From NCBI GenBank assembly GCA_946413945.1, contig CAMKMR010000066.1, positions 1-8,233 of the forward strand: a DNA stretch of 8,233 bases. The letters are read 5' to 3'. Origin of the DNA: an uncultured Lachnospiraceae bacterium. GTDB taxonomy: Bacteria > Bacillota > Clostridia > Lachnospirales > Lachnospiraceae. A program made the position numbers and the translations under genes. The stretch's first letter is position 1, and each line of letters starts with the position of its first letter. This document shows positions 1 through 6,866 of this stretch, piece after piece. The notes under the pieces were generated by a model. The model saw only the letters and a list, made by a program, of their open reading frames with translations, ran no database searches and was not told the DNA's origin.

Positions 1-402
1 GAATACAGCTCCTGTTTTTGATGAAGATATGACTAATGCTGAATAAAGGACCATCGGAATAAGCATGATAATATCAGGCCATCTTTTTAACTTATAGAAA
101 GCATGACTCGCTTCCTTGGTATAACTAAAAAGAGCCCAGCTTCTTATAGCAAATCCTAGGAAATATATATAATTGGCCGCATAAACCGTAGATAACGGAA
201 CAAGATCATATATAGCTATAAGTTCACATGCGACAATATCAAAAAGTATCATCGCAAAATTAGCAAACATGACACAGATAAATATTTTTGACTGCCTTAT
301 AGGCATATTTTTTCTTGAGCAGTAATGTACGATAAGAATGAACTGAATTAAAATTGCAGCTATCTCCAAATCGTAATTGTAATCCGATTCCCAATTAAAC
401 AT
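1..402 (-). CDS. N-terminal part of multi-pass membrane sensor protein (probable GGDEF/EAL-type), cut by window edge
   Basis: The frame is open for 134 codons from an ATG at 402 to base 1 and runs off the window. The start has a good ribosome binding site (GAGGGG, 7 nt upstream). The translation begins MFNWESDYNYDLEIAAILIQ and is strongly hydrophobic. Likely membrane segments lie near residues 12-28, 40-62, 73-92 and 112-127, joined by short polar or basic loops such as HYCSRKNMPIRQSK and SYTKEASHAFYKLKR. This layout resembles the multi-helix sensor half that precedes GGDEF or EAL cyclic-di-GMP domains in many Lachnospiraceae proteins. The catalytic part would lie outside the window, so enzymatic function is inference from resemblance. 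The gene has its own candidate promoter just downstream of sigH and is probably not an obligate part of the sigH operon. It could instead be another histidine-kinase-like or plain membrane protein. Confidence 0.7.
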   Translation of the reverse strand, partial: MFNWESDYNYDLEIAAILIQFILIVHYCSRKNMPIRQSKIFICVMFANFAMILFDIVACELIAIYDLVPLSTVYAANYIYFLGFAIRSWALFSYTKEASHAFYKLKRWPDIIMLIPMVLYSALVISSSKTGAVF

Positions 403-444
403 ACTGACACCCCTCTAAGACACATAACACCATAACACACCTAT

Positions 445-473
445 ATTATAACATACTAATATGTTTATTTTAA
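445..473 (-). promoter_or_regulatory. Candidate sigma-A promoter for the membrane sensor gene
   Basis: On the minus strand a perfect TATAAT (445-450) carries an extended -10 TG (TGTTATAAT). It is preceded after exactly 17 bp by TTAAAA (468-473), a 4/6 match to TTGACA. The -35 overlaps the sigH stop codon (470-472). Predicted transcription start is near 438, giving a leader of about 36 nt before the ATG at 402. A perfect 6-bp-arm palindrome (450-465) fills the spacer and could be an operator. Confidence 0.6.
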
Positions 474-1066
474 AGGTTTCTAAGCTTATTATGAACCCTA
501 GTGAGTGCATTGTTCACAGATTTTTCAGAACGACCGATTTCTTTAGCAATATCTGAATATGATTTACCTTCAAGATATAAACTGACAACTTTCTTTTCAA
601 GAGAACTTAACTTTTCATTGATAGCACTAAACATTTCCTCATACTTTTCCTGTCTGAGTATCATCTGTTCAGGATTAACCTGATTCATGTCCCCGATTGC
701 ATCAGAAAGAAGCATCTCTTCATCCTCGCTTCTGCTTGAATAAAGAGATACATAAGTATTTAAAGGAATATGCTTTTTTCTCTGGTAAGCTGTAATAGCG
801 CTTTTTATCTGATTTCTGATACAGTGGGTAGCAAAGGTTCCAAATTCAGCATTTGCAGAAATATCATATTCTCTGATAGCCTTAAAAAGTCCTATCATAG
901 CTTCCTGTGTCAGATCATCAGTATCAGCCCCTACAAGGAAGAGAAATCTTACTTCTTTTTTTACCAGGGGATTATATTTTTTAAGGAGATATTCCTCCCC
1001 GTCTTTATCGCCATTTCTAATAAGTTTAATAATTTCATCATCTGAAAGTTTCGAATAATCCCCCAT
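470..1066 (-). CDS. sigH: RNA polymerase sigma-H-type factor (sigma-70 family)
   Basis: This is a 198-residue sigma factor that directs RNA polymerase to alternative promoters; its Bacillus orthologue controls stationary-phase, competence and early sporulation genes. Region 2 is clear: FLVGADTDDLTQEAMIGLFK (about 43-62) is the core-binding and -10-recognition part, followed by FGTFATHCIRNQIKSAI (75-91). The linker signature HIPLNTYVSLY (99-109) is very typical of SigH. Region 4.2 covers about 154-198, with a helix-turn-helix around SYSDIAKEIGRSEKSVNNAL that reads the -35. Length is close to the roughly 210-218 residues usual for the family. The ATG at 1066 has only a weak ribosome binding site (GGGG, 7 nt upstream). 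It is last in the cysS-mrnC-rlmB-sigH order known from Firmicutes, separated from rlmB by 122 bp. No anti-sigma gene is adjacent. Which genes it controls here cannot be read from the sequence. Confidence 0.93.
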   Translation of the reverse strand: MGDYSKLSDDEIIKLIRNGDKDGEEYLLKKYNPLVKKEVRFLFLVGADTDDLTQEAMIGLFKAIREYDISANAEFGTFATHCIRNQIKSAITAYQRKKHIPLNTYVSLYSSRSEDEEMLLSDAIGDMNQVNPEQMILRQEKYEEMFSAINEKLSSLEKKVVSLYLEGKSYSDIAKEIGRSEKSVNNALTRVHNKLRNL

Positions 1067-1094
1067 ATTAAAACCCCGTTTTTATCTTCTCAAT

Positions 1095-1182
1095 TTATGC
1101 TCTTATTACTTCGACTTATATTTTACTTCGTCTCAGCTTATATTTCGCCTCGCCTCGACTTATTTCACACATTGCCTCAGCT
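1095..1182 (-). repeat. Degenerate 22-bp tandem repeat, four units, between rlmB and sigH
   Basis: Four consecutive 22-bp units lie at 1161-1182, 1139-1160, 1117-1138 and 1095-1116. In minus-strand sense they begin AGCTGAGGC, AGTCGAGGC, AGCTGAGAC and AGTCGAAGT, and the middle two end in AAATATA. The start alternates AGCTGA/AGTCGA. Units agree at roughly half to three-quarters of positions, so this is an old array. It fills almost the whole gap between the rlmB stop and the sigH start. No open frame, terminator or convincing promoter is visible in it. Confidence 0.7.
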
Positions 1183-1188
1183 AATTAT

Positions 1189-1959
1189 TTATCTACGCTG
1201 TCTTACTACCTCATAAGCAAGAACTCCCGCTGCAACAGAAGCATTAAGGGAATTGATCTCGCCAGCCATAGGAACTGAAACAACAAAATCACATTTTTCC
1301 TTAACAAGACGTGAAACACCATCTCCCTCATTACCAATGACAATACCGATAGGCCCTTTAAGATTAGCATCATACATAGTCTGACCGTCCATATCAGCGC
1401 AGGCAAACCAGACGCCTCTGTCTTTTAATTCCTCGATAGTCTTAGCAATATTTGTGACCTTTACTACAGGTGTATAATTAATAGCCCCTGCCGAAGCTTT
1501 TACAACTGTTGCTGTTATGCCTGTAGCTCTATGCTTAGGGATGATAACACCATCAGCTCCACAGATATTAGCAGTTCTTATGATTGCCCCAAGATTATGT
1601 GGATCCTCTATCTCATCCAGAATAAAGATAAATGGATCGTGCCCCTTTTCTTTTGCATGTTCGAAAACAGCCTCCATATCTGAGTATTCATACGCAGACA
1701 CTGCAGCTATAATGCCCTGATGATGGCCTGTTTCAGACATCTGATCGAGCTTTACCTTTGGAAGGAAATTAACGATAGTTCCCTGCTTTTTTGCCTTTGA
1801 AACAAGTGACAGAACTGCACCATCCTTAAGTCCATCCTGAACATAAAGTTTATCAATAGTCTTACTTGCCTTAAGAGCCTCTGTTACTGCATTTCTTCCC
1901 TCAACATAACGCCCCGTTTCTTTATCATTTTGTTTTTCGACTCTATCGAACTTTTCCAT
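1189..1959 (-). CDS. rlmB: 23S rRNA 2'-O-ribose methyltransferase, TrmH/SpoU family
   Basis: This 256-residue SPOUT-fold methyltransferase is expected to transfer a methyl group from S-adenosylmethionine to a ribose 2'-OH of 23S rRNA (G2251 in the E. coli enzyme). The N-terminal substrate-binding domain begins with GRNAVTEALK (21-30) and ends near HHQGIIA (79-85). The catalytic knot shows all three family motifs: DPHNLGAIIRTA (119-130, with catalytic-type Asn122 and Arg128), IGIVIGNEGDGVS (204-216) and VPMAGEINSLNASVAAG (229-245). Length is normal. The ATG directly follows the mrnC stop codon with no spacer, and its ribosome binding site (GAGGAG, 6 nt upstream) lies inside the mrnC end, so the two are translationally coupled. 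RlmB and the closely related TrmH/YacO names overlap in databases. The family is certain; the exact target nucleotide is by homology. Confidence 0.94.
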   Translation of the reverse strand: MEKFDRVEKQNDKETGRYVEGRNAVTEALKASKTIDKLYVQDGLKDGAVLSLVSKAKKQGTIVNFLPKVKLDQMSETGHHQGIIAAVSAYEYSDMEAVFEHAKEKGHDPFIFILDEIEDPHNLGAIIRTANICGADGVIIPKHRATGITATVVKASAGAINYTPVVKVTNIAKTIEELKDRGVWFACADMDGQTMYDANLKGPIGIVIGNEGDGVSRLVKEKCDFVVSVPMAGEINSLNASVAAGVLAYEVVRQRR

Positions 1960-2358
1960 TTAGCTCTCCTCTTCATCCGGCATATTCCACATCAATTCCA
2001 TTAACTCATTAATTCTTTCCTTATTTCCAGAAAGATAGAGATAACCAATAAGCGCTTCAAAACCGGTAGCTTTTTTATATTGTGCCATACTGGCATTTTT
2101 TGCCTTAGTATGGACAGAAGCATTTCTGCCTCTTTTAAAGACAGAAAGCTCTTCGTCCGTAAGCCTGTCCATATAGGTATCCATAAATCTGGCCTGATGA
2201 CGGGCATTTACAATCTTAATTACTTCTTTATGATATTTTTCCACCTGCTTATTTTCAGCAAATACAAAATGCGACTTTACAATAAGGTCAAAGACACTAT
2301 CACCTAAATAAGCAAGCGTAAGTGGGGAATAAAGTCCCGCATTTAAGCTCTCTGCCAT
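1960..2358 (-). CDS. mrnC: Mini-ribonuclease 3 (23S rRNA maturation)
   Basis: The 132-residue protein is a stand-alone RNase III catalytic domain without the double-stranded-RNA-binding domain. In Bacillus, Mini-III trims the ends of 23S rRNA precursors. The signature LAYLGDSVFDLIVKSHFV (15-32) holds the catalytic aspartate D20. HARF-like and RGRNAS segments (53-58, 77-82) and ATGFEALIGYLYL (97-109, with metal-site glutamate E101) complete the active site and dimer helix. Length is typical of the family (about 130-145). The start overlaps the 3' end of cysS by 16 nt, with a GAGGGTG ribosome binding site inside cysS. The TAA stop abuts the rlmB ATG. This spacing points to one message and coupled translation with its neighbours, two of which also act on 23S rRNA or translation. 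Confidence 0.93.
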   Translation of the reverse strand: MAESLNAGLYSPLTLAYLGDSVFDLIVKSHFVFAENKQVEKYHKEVIKIVNARHQARFMDTYMDRLTDEELSVFKRGRNASVHTKAKNASMAQYKKATGFEALIGYLYLSGNKERINELMELMWNMPDEEES

Positions 2359-3758
2359 TTAACACCCTCTCTTGTATCCTTTAAAATGATACCTTTGCTG
2401 AGAAGTTCATCTCTTATAGCATCAGCTCTTGCGAAATCCTTATTTTTCTTAGCAGCTGTTCTTTCCTCAATAAGTGCAAGGATATCAGCATCAAGGATTT
2501 CTTCCTTAACTTCACATTTAAGTCCAAGTACGTCAGCTAATTTATTTAAAGTATCATATAAATTCTTTGCATAATCAGAATTTATTCCTTCTTTAGCTTT
2601 AGTATTTGCAAATTTAACAAGTTCAAATATAGCAGAGATTGCATCTGCAGTATTAAGATCATCATCCATAGCATCTTCAAACTTTTTAACATAGCAATCA
2701 ACTGCCTTAGCAGCTTCTTCATCATATACAGCTTTGTCAGATACATTTGAATTAATGATATCTTTTAATGACTTGGCAGAATTAGTAATTCTTAAAAGTC
2801 CTGTCTTTGCTGCTTCCATAAGATCATCAGAGAAGTTAAGCGGACTTCTGTACTGCGCAGTAAGCATAAAGAATCTTAATACCTGTGGATCATATTTTTT
2901 GCAGATATCCCTTACAGTAAAGAAATTACCAAGGGATTTTGACATCTTTACATTATCGATCTTAAGGAAACCGTTATGCATCCAGTAATTTGCGAAGGTA
3001 GTTCCATTTGCAGCTTCTGACTGAGCGATCTCATTCTCATGATGAGGGAATATAAGATCCTCTCCGCCTGCATGGATATCAAGAGTTCCACCTATATATT
3101 TTTTTGACATAACTGAGCATTCAAGATGCCAGCCTGGACGTCCTTCGCCCCAAGGTGATTGCCAGAAAGGCTCTCCTTCTTTCTTTGGCTTCCAAAGAAC
3201 GAAATCAAGCGGATCTTCCTTTTCTGATTCTCCGCTTACCTTAAGAGCGTGCTTTTCGTCTCTATGACCTGACTCAAGATCATCGATGTTTTTATGTGAA
3301 AGCTTTCCATAATCTTTAAAGCTTCTGACTCTGAAATAGACAGTACCGTTTTTTTCGTAGGCATGGCCCATTTCAATGAGATCTTCTATCATCTTTATCA
3401 TATCAGGAATTTCTTTTGTAGCCTGAGGATGAGTTGTAGCAGGTCTTACATTTAAGGCCTCCATATCTTTCTTACACTCAGCGATATATTTTTCAGAAAT
3501 TTCTGTAGAATCAACTCCCATTTCGTTTGCACGCTTTATGATCTTATCATCAACGTCAGTGAAATTAGAAACATAATTAACTTCAAGGCCTTTATATTCA
3601 AGATATCTTCTCAATGTATCAAAGACTATCATTGGTCTTGCATTACCAATGTGGATGAAATCATAAACTGTAGGACCGCAGACATAAATACCTGCTTTAC
3701 CTTCCTGAACTGTTTTAAATTCTTCTTTTTGTCTGGTTAAAGTATTAAAAACCCTCAT
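2343..3758 (-). CDS. cysS: Cysteinyl-tRNA synthetase
   Basis: This 471-residue class I aminoacyl-tRNA synthetase charges tRNA-Cys with cysteine in the cytoplasm. The Rossmann catalytic core carries the HIGH motif as HIGN (36-39) within GPTVYDFIHIGNARP, and KMSKS (271-275). The residues expected to hold the cysteine-selecting zinc are present: C27, C214 in WHLEC, H239 in FPHHENE, and E243. A DALR-like helical anticodon-binding part follows from about 330 (DAMDDDLNTADAISAIFEL), and the C-terminus ends RADAIRDELLSKGIILKDTREGVKW-like, as in the family. Length matches the usual 460-480. The ATG at 3758 has a TAGGAGT ribosome binding site. It has its own candidate promoter in the 139-bp gap after dprA and heads the cysS-mrnC-rlmB cluster. 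No T-box leader is present. Confidence 0.97.
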   Translation of the reverse strand: MRVFNTLTRQKEEFKTVQEGKAGIYVCGPTVYDFIHIGNARPMIVFDTLRRYLEYKGLEVNYVSNFTDVDDKIIKRANEMGVDSTEISEKYIAECKKDMEALNVRPATTHPQATKEIPDMIKMIEDLIEMGHAYEKNGTVYFRVRSFKDYGKLSHKNIDDLESGHRDEKHALKVSGESEKEDPLDFVLWKPKKEGEPFWQSPWGEGRPGWHLECSVMSKKYIGGTLDIHAGGEDLIFPHHENEIAQSEAANGTTFANYWMHNGFLKIDNVKMSKSLGNFFTVRDICKKYDPQVLRFFMLTAQYRSPLNFSDDLMEAAKTGLLRITNSAKSLKDIINSNVSDKAVYDEEAAKAVDCYVKKFEDAMDDDLNTADAISAIFELVKFANTKAKEGINSDYAKNLYDTLNKLADVLGLKCEVKEEILDADILALIEERTAAKKNKDFARADAIRDELLSKGIILKDTREGVKWQRA

Positions 3759-3802
3759 ATTTACTCCTAACTATTTATGAAATAATAGACTTTTACTAAT
3801 TA

Positions 3803-3831
3803 AAGATATATTAAGCCCTGTTTAATGTCAA
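3803..3831 (-). promoter_or_regulatory. Candidate sigma-A promoter of cysS
   Basis: On the minus strand a perfect -35 TTGACA (3826-3831) is followed after 17 bp by TATCTT (3803-3808), a 4/6 match to TATAAT. Predicted start of transcription is near 3796, leaving a leader of about 38 nt to the ATG at 3758. An AT-rich 25-bp duplication with A-tracts lies directly upstream of the -35, where an UP element would be. Confidence 0.6.
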
Positions 3832-3834
3832 ACC

Positions 3835-3884
3835 TTTTTAATAGATTTATAAATAAATGTTTTTAATAGATTTATAAATAAATG
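3835..3884 (-). repeat. Perfect 25-bp tandem duplication upstream of the cysS promoter
   Basis: Bases 3835-3859 and 3860-3884 are identical over all 25 positions and directly adjacent; each begins TTTTTAATAG on the plus strand. The unit is almost pure A/T (two G/C per copy) and contains a short ATTTA/TAAAT inverted repeat. With no difference between copies, the duplication looks recent. It lies 3 bp upstream of the cysS -35 box and ends 13 bp from the dprA stop. Confidence 0.9.
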
Positions 3885-3897
3885 CTATAAACAGACT

Positions 3898-5322
3898 TTA
3901 TATATTAAGGCTTAGTTTTTTCACATAATAGCCTTGGAGCGGCTGGCTGATATACCCCTTTTTCTCCAATTTCATAAGGACAATTATGCCATCTGCAACC
4001 GAAAGTCCCGACCTTATAAGTATCTCATCCATAAACACAGGATCCATATCGATAAATGATATGACCCTTTTCTCAAGATCCGATAACTCTGGCCTGCTGG
4101 ATGTAGGATAGTCTTTTGAATGATTCGATTTATTTACAGCAAGCTTTGATTCATTATTATTTTTCTTTTGCTTTTCGATGTTTGTTTCTTTATTTATTTT
4201 CTCTTGATTTTCGATGTTTGTTTCTTTATTTATTTTCTTTTGCTTTTCGATGTTTATTTCTTTATCTATTTTCTCTTGCTTTTCTACGTTTGTTTCTTTA
4301 TTTATTTTCTTTTGCTTTTCATATTGATCTACTGCGTTTTTCTCATCTGATATATCAGATTTTTTTAAATTTTTATCGTTATTATCATCAGTTTTAATAC
4401 CATAGTTTGTAGTTTTCTTTGTTTTTATTTTATAGTCCTCACCCATTATATCTTCCAGGATCTCATCTACATTTGTAACTAGTATTGCCCCTGACCTAAG
4501 AAGCTTATTAGTACCTCTGCTAAGTTCGTCCGTTGCTCTTCCTGGAACCGCGAAAATGTCCCTTCCCTGATCTAATGCCGCATCTGCTGTTATCAAGGTT
4601 CCTGACTTTTCTCTTGCCTCTATTACAAGTATACCTCTTGATAGTCCACTGATTATCCTGTTTCTTAAGGGAAAGTTAAAACCTAAAGGCTTTGTATCCG
4701 GTGGAAACTCAGTTATAATAAGCTGACTCTCTGACATTTCCTGATAGAGCCCGAAATTTCTTTGAGGATAACAGATATTTATCCCACAACCAAGAACTCC
4801 TATAGTCTTTCCCTTGTTCTCAATTGCAGCTCTATGAGCATCTGAATCGATGCCATAAGCAAGTCCGCTTACTACAACAATTCCATTCTTAGCAATCCCT
4901 CCGGAAAGAAGCTTTGTCATTTCTTTTCCGTAAAAGCTTGGATTTCTTGAACCGACAACTCCTAAAAGGTACATTTCATTTAACAGATTTACATTTCCCT
5001 TATAAAACAAAGTAACCGGCATATCGTATATTTCCTTTAATCTTTTGGGATATACAGGATCAGCCGGGGTAATATAAGCATTACAGCTTTTTAATACCCT
5101 TTCTTCATATCTTAAAACCCAGTCATCATTAGCAGTAAGTAATATCTCTTCATAAGTTGATCCTTTTATTATCTTTTCATCCAAAAGAAAAGAAAGTTCC
5201 GTCTCTTTTAAATTAAAAATCTCTAAGGCCGACCCATAAGTATTAATAAGGATTGCTCTTGTTTTTGGGCTTAGATCCGCCATATGACCCAGCCAGAGAA
5301 AAGCCTGTCTTTCTGTTATCAT
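3898..5322 (-). CDS. dprA: DNA-processing protein DprA (Smf) with long repeat-bearing linker
   Basis: DprA binds incoming single-stranded DNA and loads RecA during natural transformation. Numbering from the ATG at 5322 (474 residues): an N-terminal helical domain covers about 1-95. The Rossmann-fold DNA-binding core covers about 100-290, with VVGSRNPSFYG (122-132), SGLAYGIDSDAH (152-163), GCGINICYP (178-186), TEFPP (204-208), FPLRNRIISGLS (217-228) and SGTLITADAALDQGRDIFAVPG (240-261). A charged, low-complexity linker covers about 298-410. A C-terminal winged-helix domain (about 411-474) ends in GYYVKKLSLNI. The linker holds five 12-residue repeats and makes the protein about 100 residues longer than usual. 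An alternative ATG at 5328 overlaps the comM stop (ATGA), but lies only 1 nt from the GGAGG; 5322 gives normal 7-nt spacing. Translation is almost certainly coupled to comM, another transformation gene. Confidence 0.95.
   Translation of the reverse strand: MITERQAFLWLGHMADLSPKTRAILINTYGSALEIFNLKETELSFLLDEKIIKGSTYEEILLTANDDWVLRYEERVLKSCNAYITPADPVYPKRLKEIYDMPVTLFYKGNVNLLNEMYLLGVVGSRNPSFYGKEMTKLLSGGIAKNGIVVVSGLAYGIDSDAHRAAIENKGKTIGVLGCGINICYPQRNFGLYQEMSESQLIITEFPPDTKPLGFNFPLRNRIISGLSRGILVIEAREKSGTLITADAALDQGRDIFAVPGRATDELSRGTNKLLRSGAILVTNVDEILEDIMGEDYKIKTKKTTNYGIKTDDNNDKNLKKSDISDEKNAVDQYEKQKKINKETNVEKQEKIDKEINIEKQKKINKETNIENQEKINKETNIEKQKKNNNESKLAVNKSNHSKDYPTSSRPELSDLEKRVISFIDMDPVFMDEILIRSGLSVADGIIVLMKLEKKGYISQPLQGYYVKKLSLNI
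4147..4326 (-). repeat. 36-bp in-frame tandem repeat (5 x 12 residues) inside dprA
   Basis: Five 36-bp units lie at 4291-4326, 4255-4290, 4219-4254, 4183-4218 and 4147-4182. Each encodes a 12-residue unit resembling NIEKQKKINKET. Odd units read KQKK, while even units read KQEK or NQEK, and the DNA alternates the same way (TTTTGCTTTT versus CTCTTG), so a 72-bp double unit seems to have been duplicated. The last unit is the most degraded (KKNNNES). The units are Lys/Glu/Asn-rich and predicted disordered or helical; a 12-residue period is not a heptad. Confidence 0.9.
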
Positions 5323-5324
5323 GA

Positions 5325-6866
5325 TCATTCCTCCCTCTTTATCTGATTTCTATAGAATAATGCCTCTGCCACATCATCTTCTTTTATCTCATCTCTATCA
5401 TTTATATCTGCAATAGTTCTGGATAATTTTAAGATCTTATAATAGCCTCTTGCAGACATTTCATCATTTACATAAGCTTCCTTTAGCAAGGTTTCTCCTC
5501 CTTTATTTAATTTTATATATTTCTCTATCTTTTTTTGGGGTATTTCAGAATTAAAGAAGAAATCCTCATTTTTAAAACGAAGGTCCTGTCTTTTTCTAAC
5601 TTCTTCGATAAGTTCACGACATTGCCTAGAGTCCATTTCTTTTTCCTGTCCAAGAAGCTCGTAATATTTTACAGGAGAAACCTCTATTCTAATATCAATC
5701 CTGTCCATTATTGGCTGACTCAGCTTATTCTCATAATCTTCTATCTGCTTTATACTGCAATGGCACTTTTTTCTATCAGGGTAATATCCGCAGGGACAAT
5801 TGTTTCTTGCCGCTACAAGCATAAAATGCGCCGGAAAAGAATACTGAGCCCTAACTCTCGAAATGGTAACATTTTTATCTTCCATAGGCTGACGCAGGGC
5901 TTCTATAACACTTCTTTGGAATTCAGGAAATTCATCCAGGAATAGTACCCCATAACTTGCAAGACTTACTTCTCCCGGTCTTGGGCTTACTCCTCCTCCG
6001 ATAAGCGCCGCCTGAGTTGATGAATGATGCGGACTTCTAAAAGGTCTTTTCGTTATAAGACCTGTATTTTCTTTTAAAAGGCCTGCCACACTATATATTT
6101 TTGTAAGAGACAGACTTTCTTCATATGAAAGTTTTGGCATTATTCCCGGGATACATTTTGAGATAAAAGATTTTCCGGCCCCTGCAGCCCCTGTAAGAAG
6201 TATATTATGAAAGCCGCTAACAGCAATAATCATGCCTCTTTTCATTGTCTTTTGCCCTTTTATATCAGCAATATCAAAGGCGATATCATAATCTTCTTCT
6301 TTTAGATCCAGATTTTCTTTTTTAAATGGTTTTATCACCAATTCTCCTAAGAAAAAGCTGATCAGTTCTGAAAGATTTGAAATACCATAAATATTTATCC
6401 CCTCGATATTTGCAGCCTCAGATACATTTCCATAGGGAATAAAGGCATTTTTTATCCCATTTTTCTTTGCATAATGGATCATCGCAAGAACTCCACTTAC
6501 GGAATGCACTTTCCCATCTAAGCCAAGTTCTCCAAAGAAAACTGTGGAATTTAAATCTAAATTATTTAATTCATCTTCTGAAAAAATCTGCATCGAGATT
6601 AAAATTGACATGGCTATAGCCAGATCATATAAAGAACCTTCTTTTCTAAAATCTGCCGGTGAAAGATTGACCGTGACCCGCCTGGACGGAATCGCAAAAC
6701 CAGAATTTTTAAGAGCTGTGCGGACTCTTTCTCCTGCTTCCTTTACGGAAGAAGAAAGATATCCCACCAGCGAAAGTGATGGAAGGCCGCTGCTGATATC
6801 TGATTCCACGTTTATCATCATGGCATCAACGCCAAGCGGGGCCATACTAAGAATTTTACTATACAT
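5325..6866 (-). CDS. comM: YifB/ComM family AAA+ ATPase (Mg-chelatase-like)
   Basis: The 513-residue protein belongs to the ComM/YifB family; Vibrio ComM is a hexameric helicase that extends branch migration of transforming DNA. An N-terminal LonC-like domain (about 1-170) contains GLPSLSLVGYLSSSVKEAGE (27-46) and VNLSPADFRKEGSLYDLAIA (66-85). The AAA+ part has Walker A GAAGAGKS (226-233), Walker B VLFLDEF (307-313), an arginine in QPIMDRIDI (384-392) and sensor-2 MSARGYYKIL (470-479). A four-cysteine element, CPC (357-359) and CHC (368-370), is typical of the family and probably binds zinc. Walker A lacks the usual proline (GxPGxGK). Length is normal. The ATG at 6866 has an AGGAG ribosome binding site 5 nt upstream. 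The stop overlaps the alternative dprA start, and the pairing with dprA supports a DNA-uptake role. Confidence 0.94.
   Translation of the reverse strand: MYSKILSMAPLGVDAMMINVESDISSGLPSLSLVGYLSSSVKEAGERVRTALKNSGFAIPSRRVTVNLSPADFRKEGSLYDLAIAMSILISMQIFSEDELNNLDLNSTVFFGELGLDGKVHSVSGVLAMIHYAKKNGIKNAFIPYGNVSEAANIEGINIYGISNLSELISFFLGELVIKPFKKENLDLKEEDYDIAFDIADIKGQKTMKRGMIIAVSGFHNILLTGAAGAGKSFISKCIPGIMPKLSYEESLSLTKIYSVAGLLKENTGLITKRPFRSPHHSSTQAALIGGGVSPRPGEVSLASYGVLFLDEFPEFQRSVIEALRQPMEDKNVTISRVRAQYSFPAHFMLVAARNNCPCGYYPDRKKCHCSIKQIEDYENKLSQPIMDRIDIRIEVSPVKYYELLGQEKEMDSRQCRELIEEVRKRQDLRFKNEDFFFNSEIPQKKIEKYIKLNKGGETLLKEAYVNDEMSARGYYKILKLSRTIADINDRDEIKEDDVAEALFYRNQIKREE
5330..5334 (-). promoter_or_regulatory. 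Ribosome binding site deciding the dprA start
   Basis: A perfect GGAGG on the minus strand lies at the very end of comM. It is 7 nt from the ATG at 5322 but only 1 nt from the ATG at 5328, which favours 5322 as the real dprA start and leaves a 2-nt gap after the comM stop. Confidence 0.7.

Noticed and set aside
450..465. Intrinsic terminator after sigH
   Set aside because: The hairpin stem is made almost only of A/T and is not followed by a T-run; it sits in a promoter spacer and is better explained as an operator-like palindrome.
770..1045. Plus-strand open frame antisense to sigH
   Set aside because: Shadow of sigH; no family resemblance and no supporting ribosome binding site.
1067..1188. 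Degenerate remnant of yacP between rlmB and sigH
   Set aside because: The gap is too short for the gene, contains stops in all sense frames and consists of 22-bp repeats with no NYN-domain motif.
3759..3897. T-box riboswitch upstream of cysS
   Set aside because: The gap is only 139 bp, the predicted leader about 38 nt, and no T-box core (GGTGGNACCGCG-like) or antiterminator structure is visible.
4116..4397. Plus-strand open frame encoding a Phe/Leu-rich repeat protein
   Set aside because: It is the antisense reading of the 36-bp repeat in dprA; the repeat keeps several frames open and produces a false membrane-like protein. There is no good ribosome binding site.
5535..5945. Plus-strand open frame of 136 codons
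   Set aside because: It lies wholly antisense to the conserved AAA+ part of comM and resembles no known protein.
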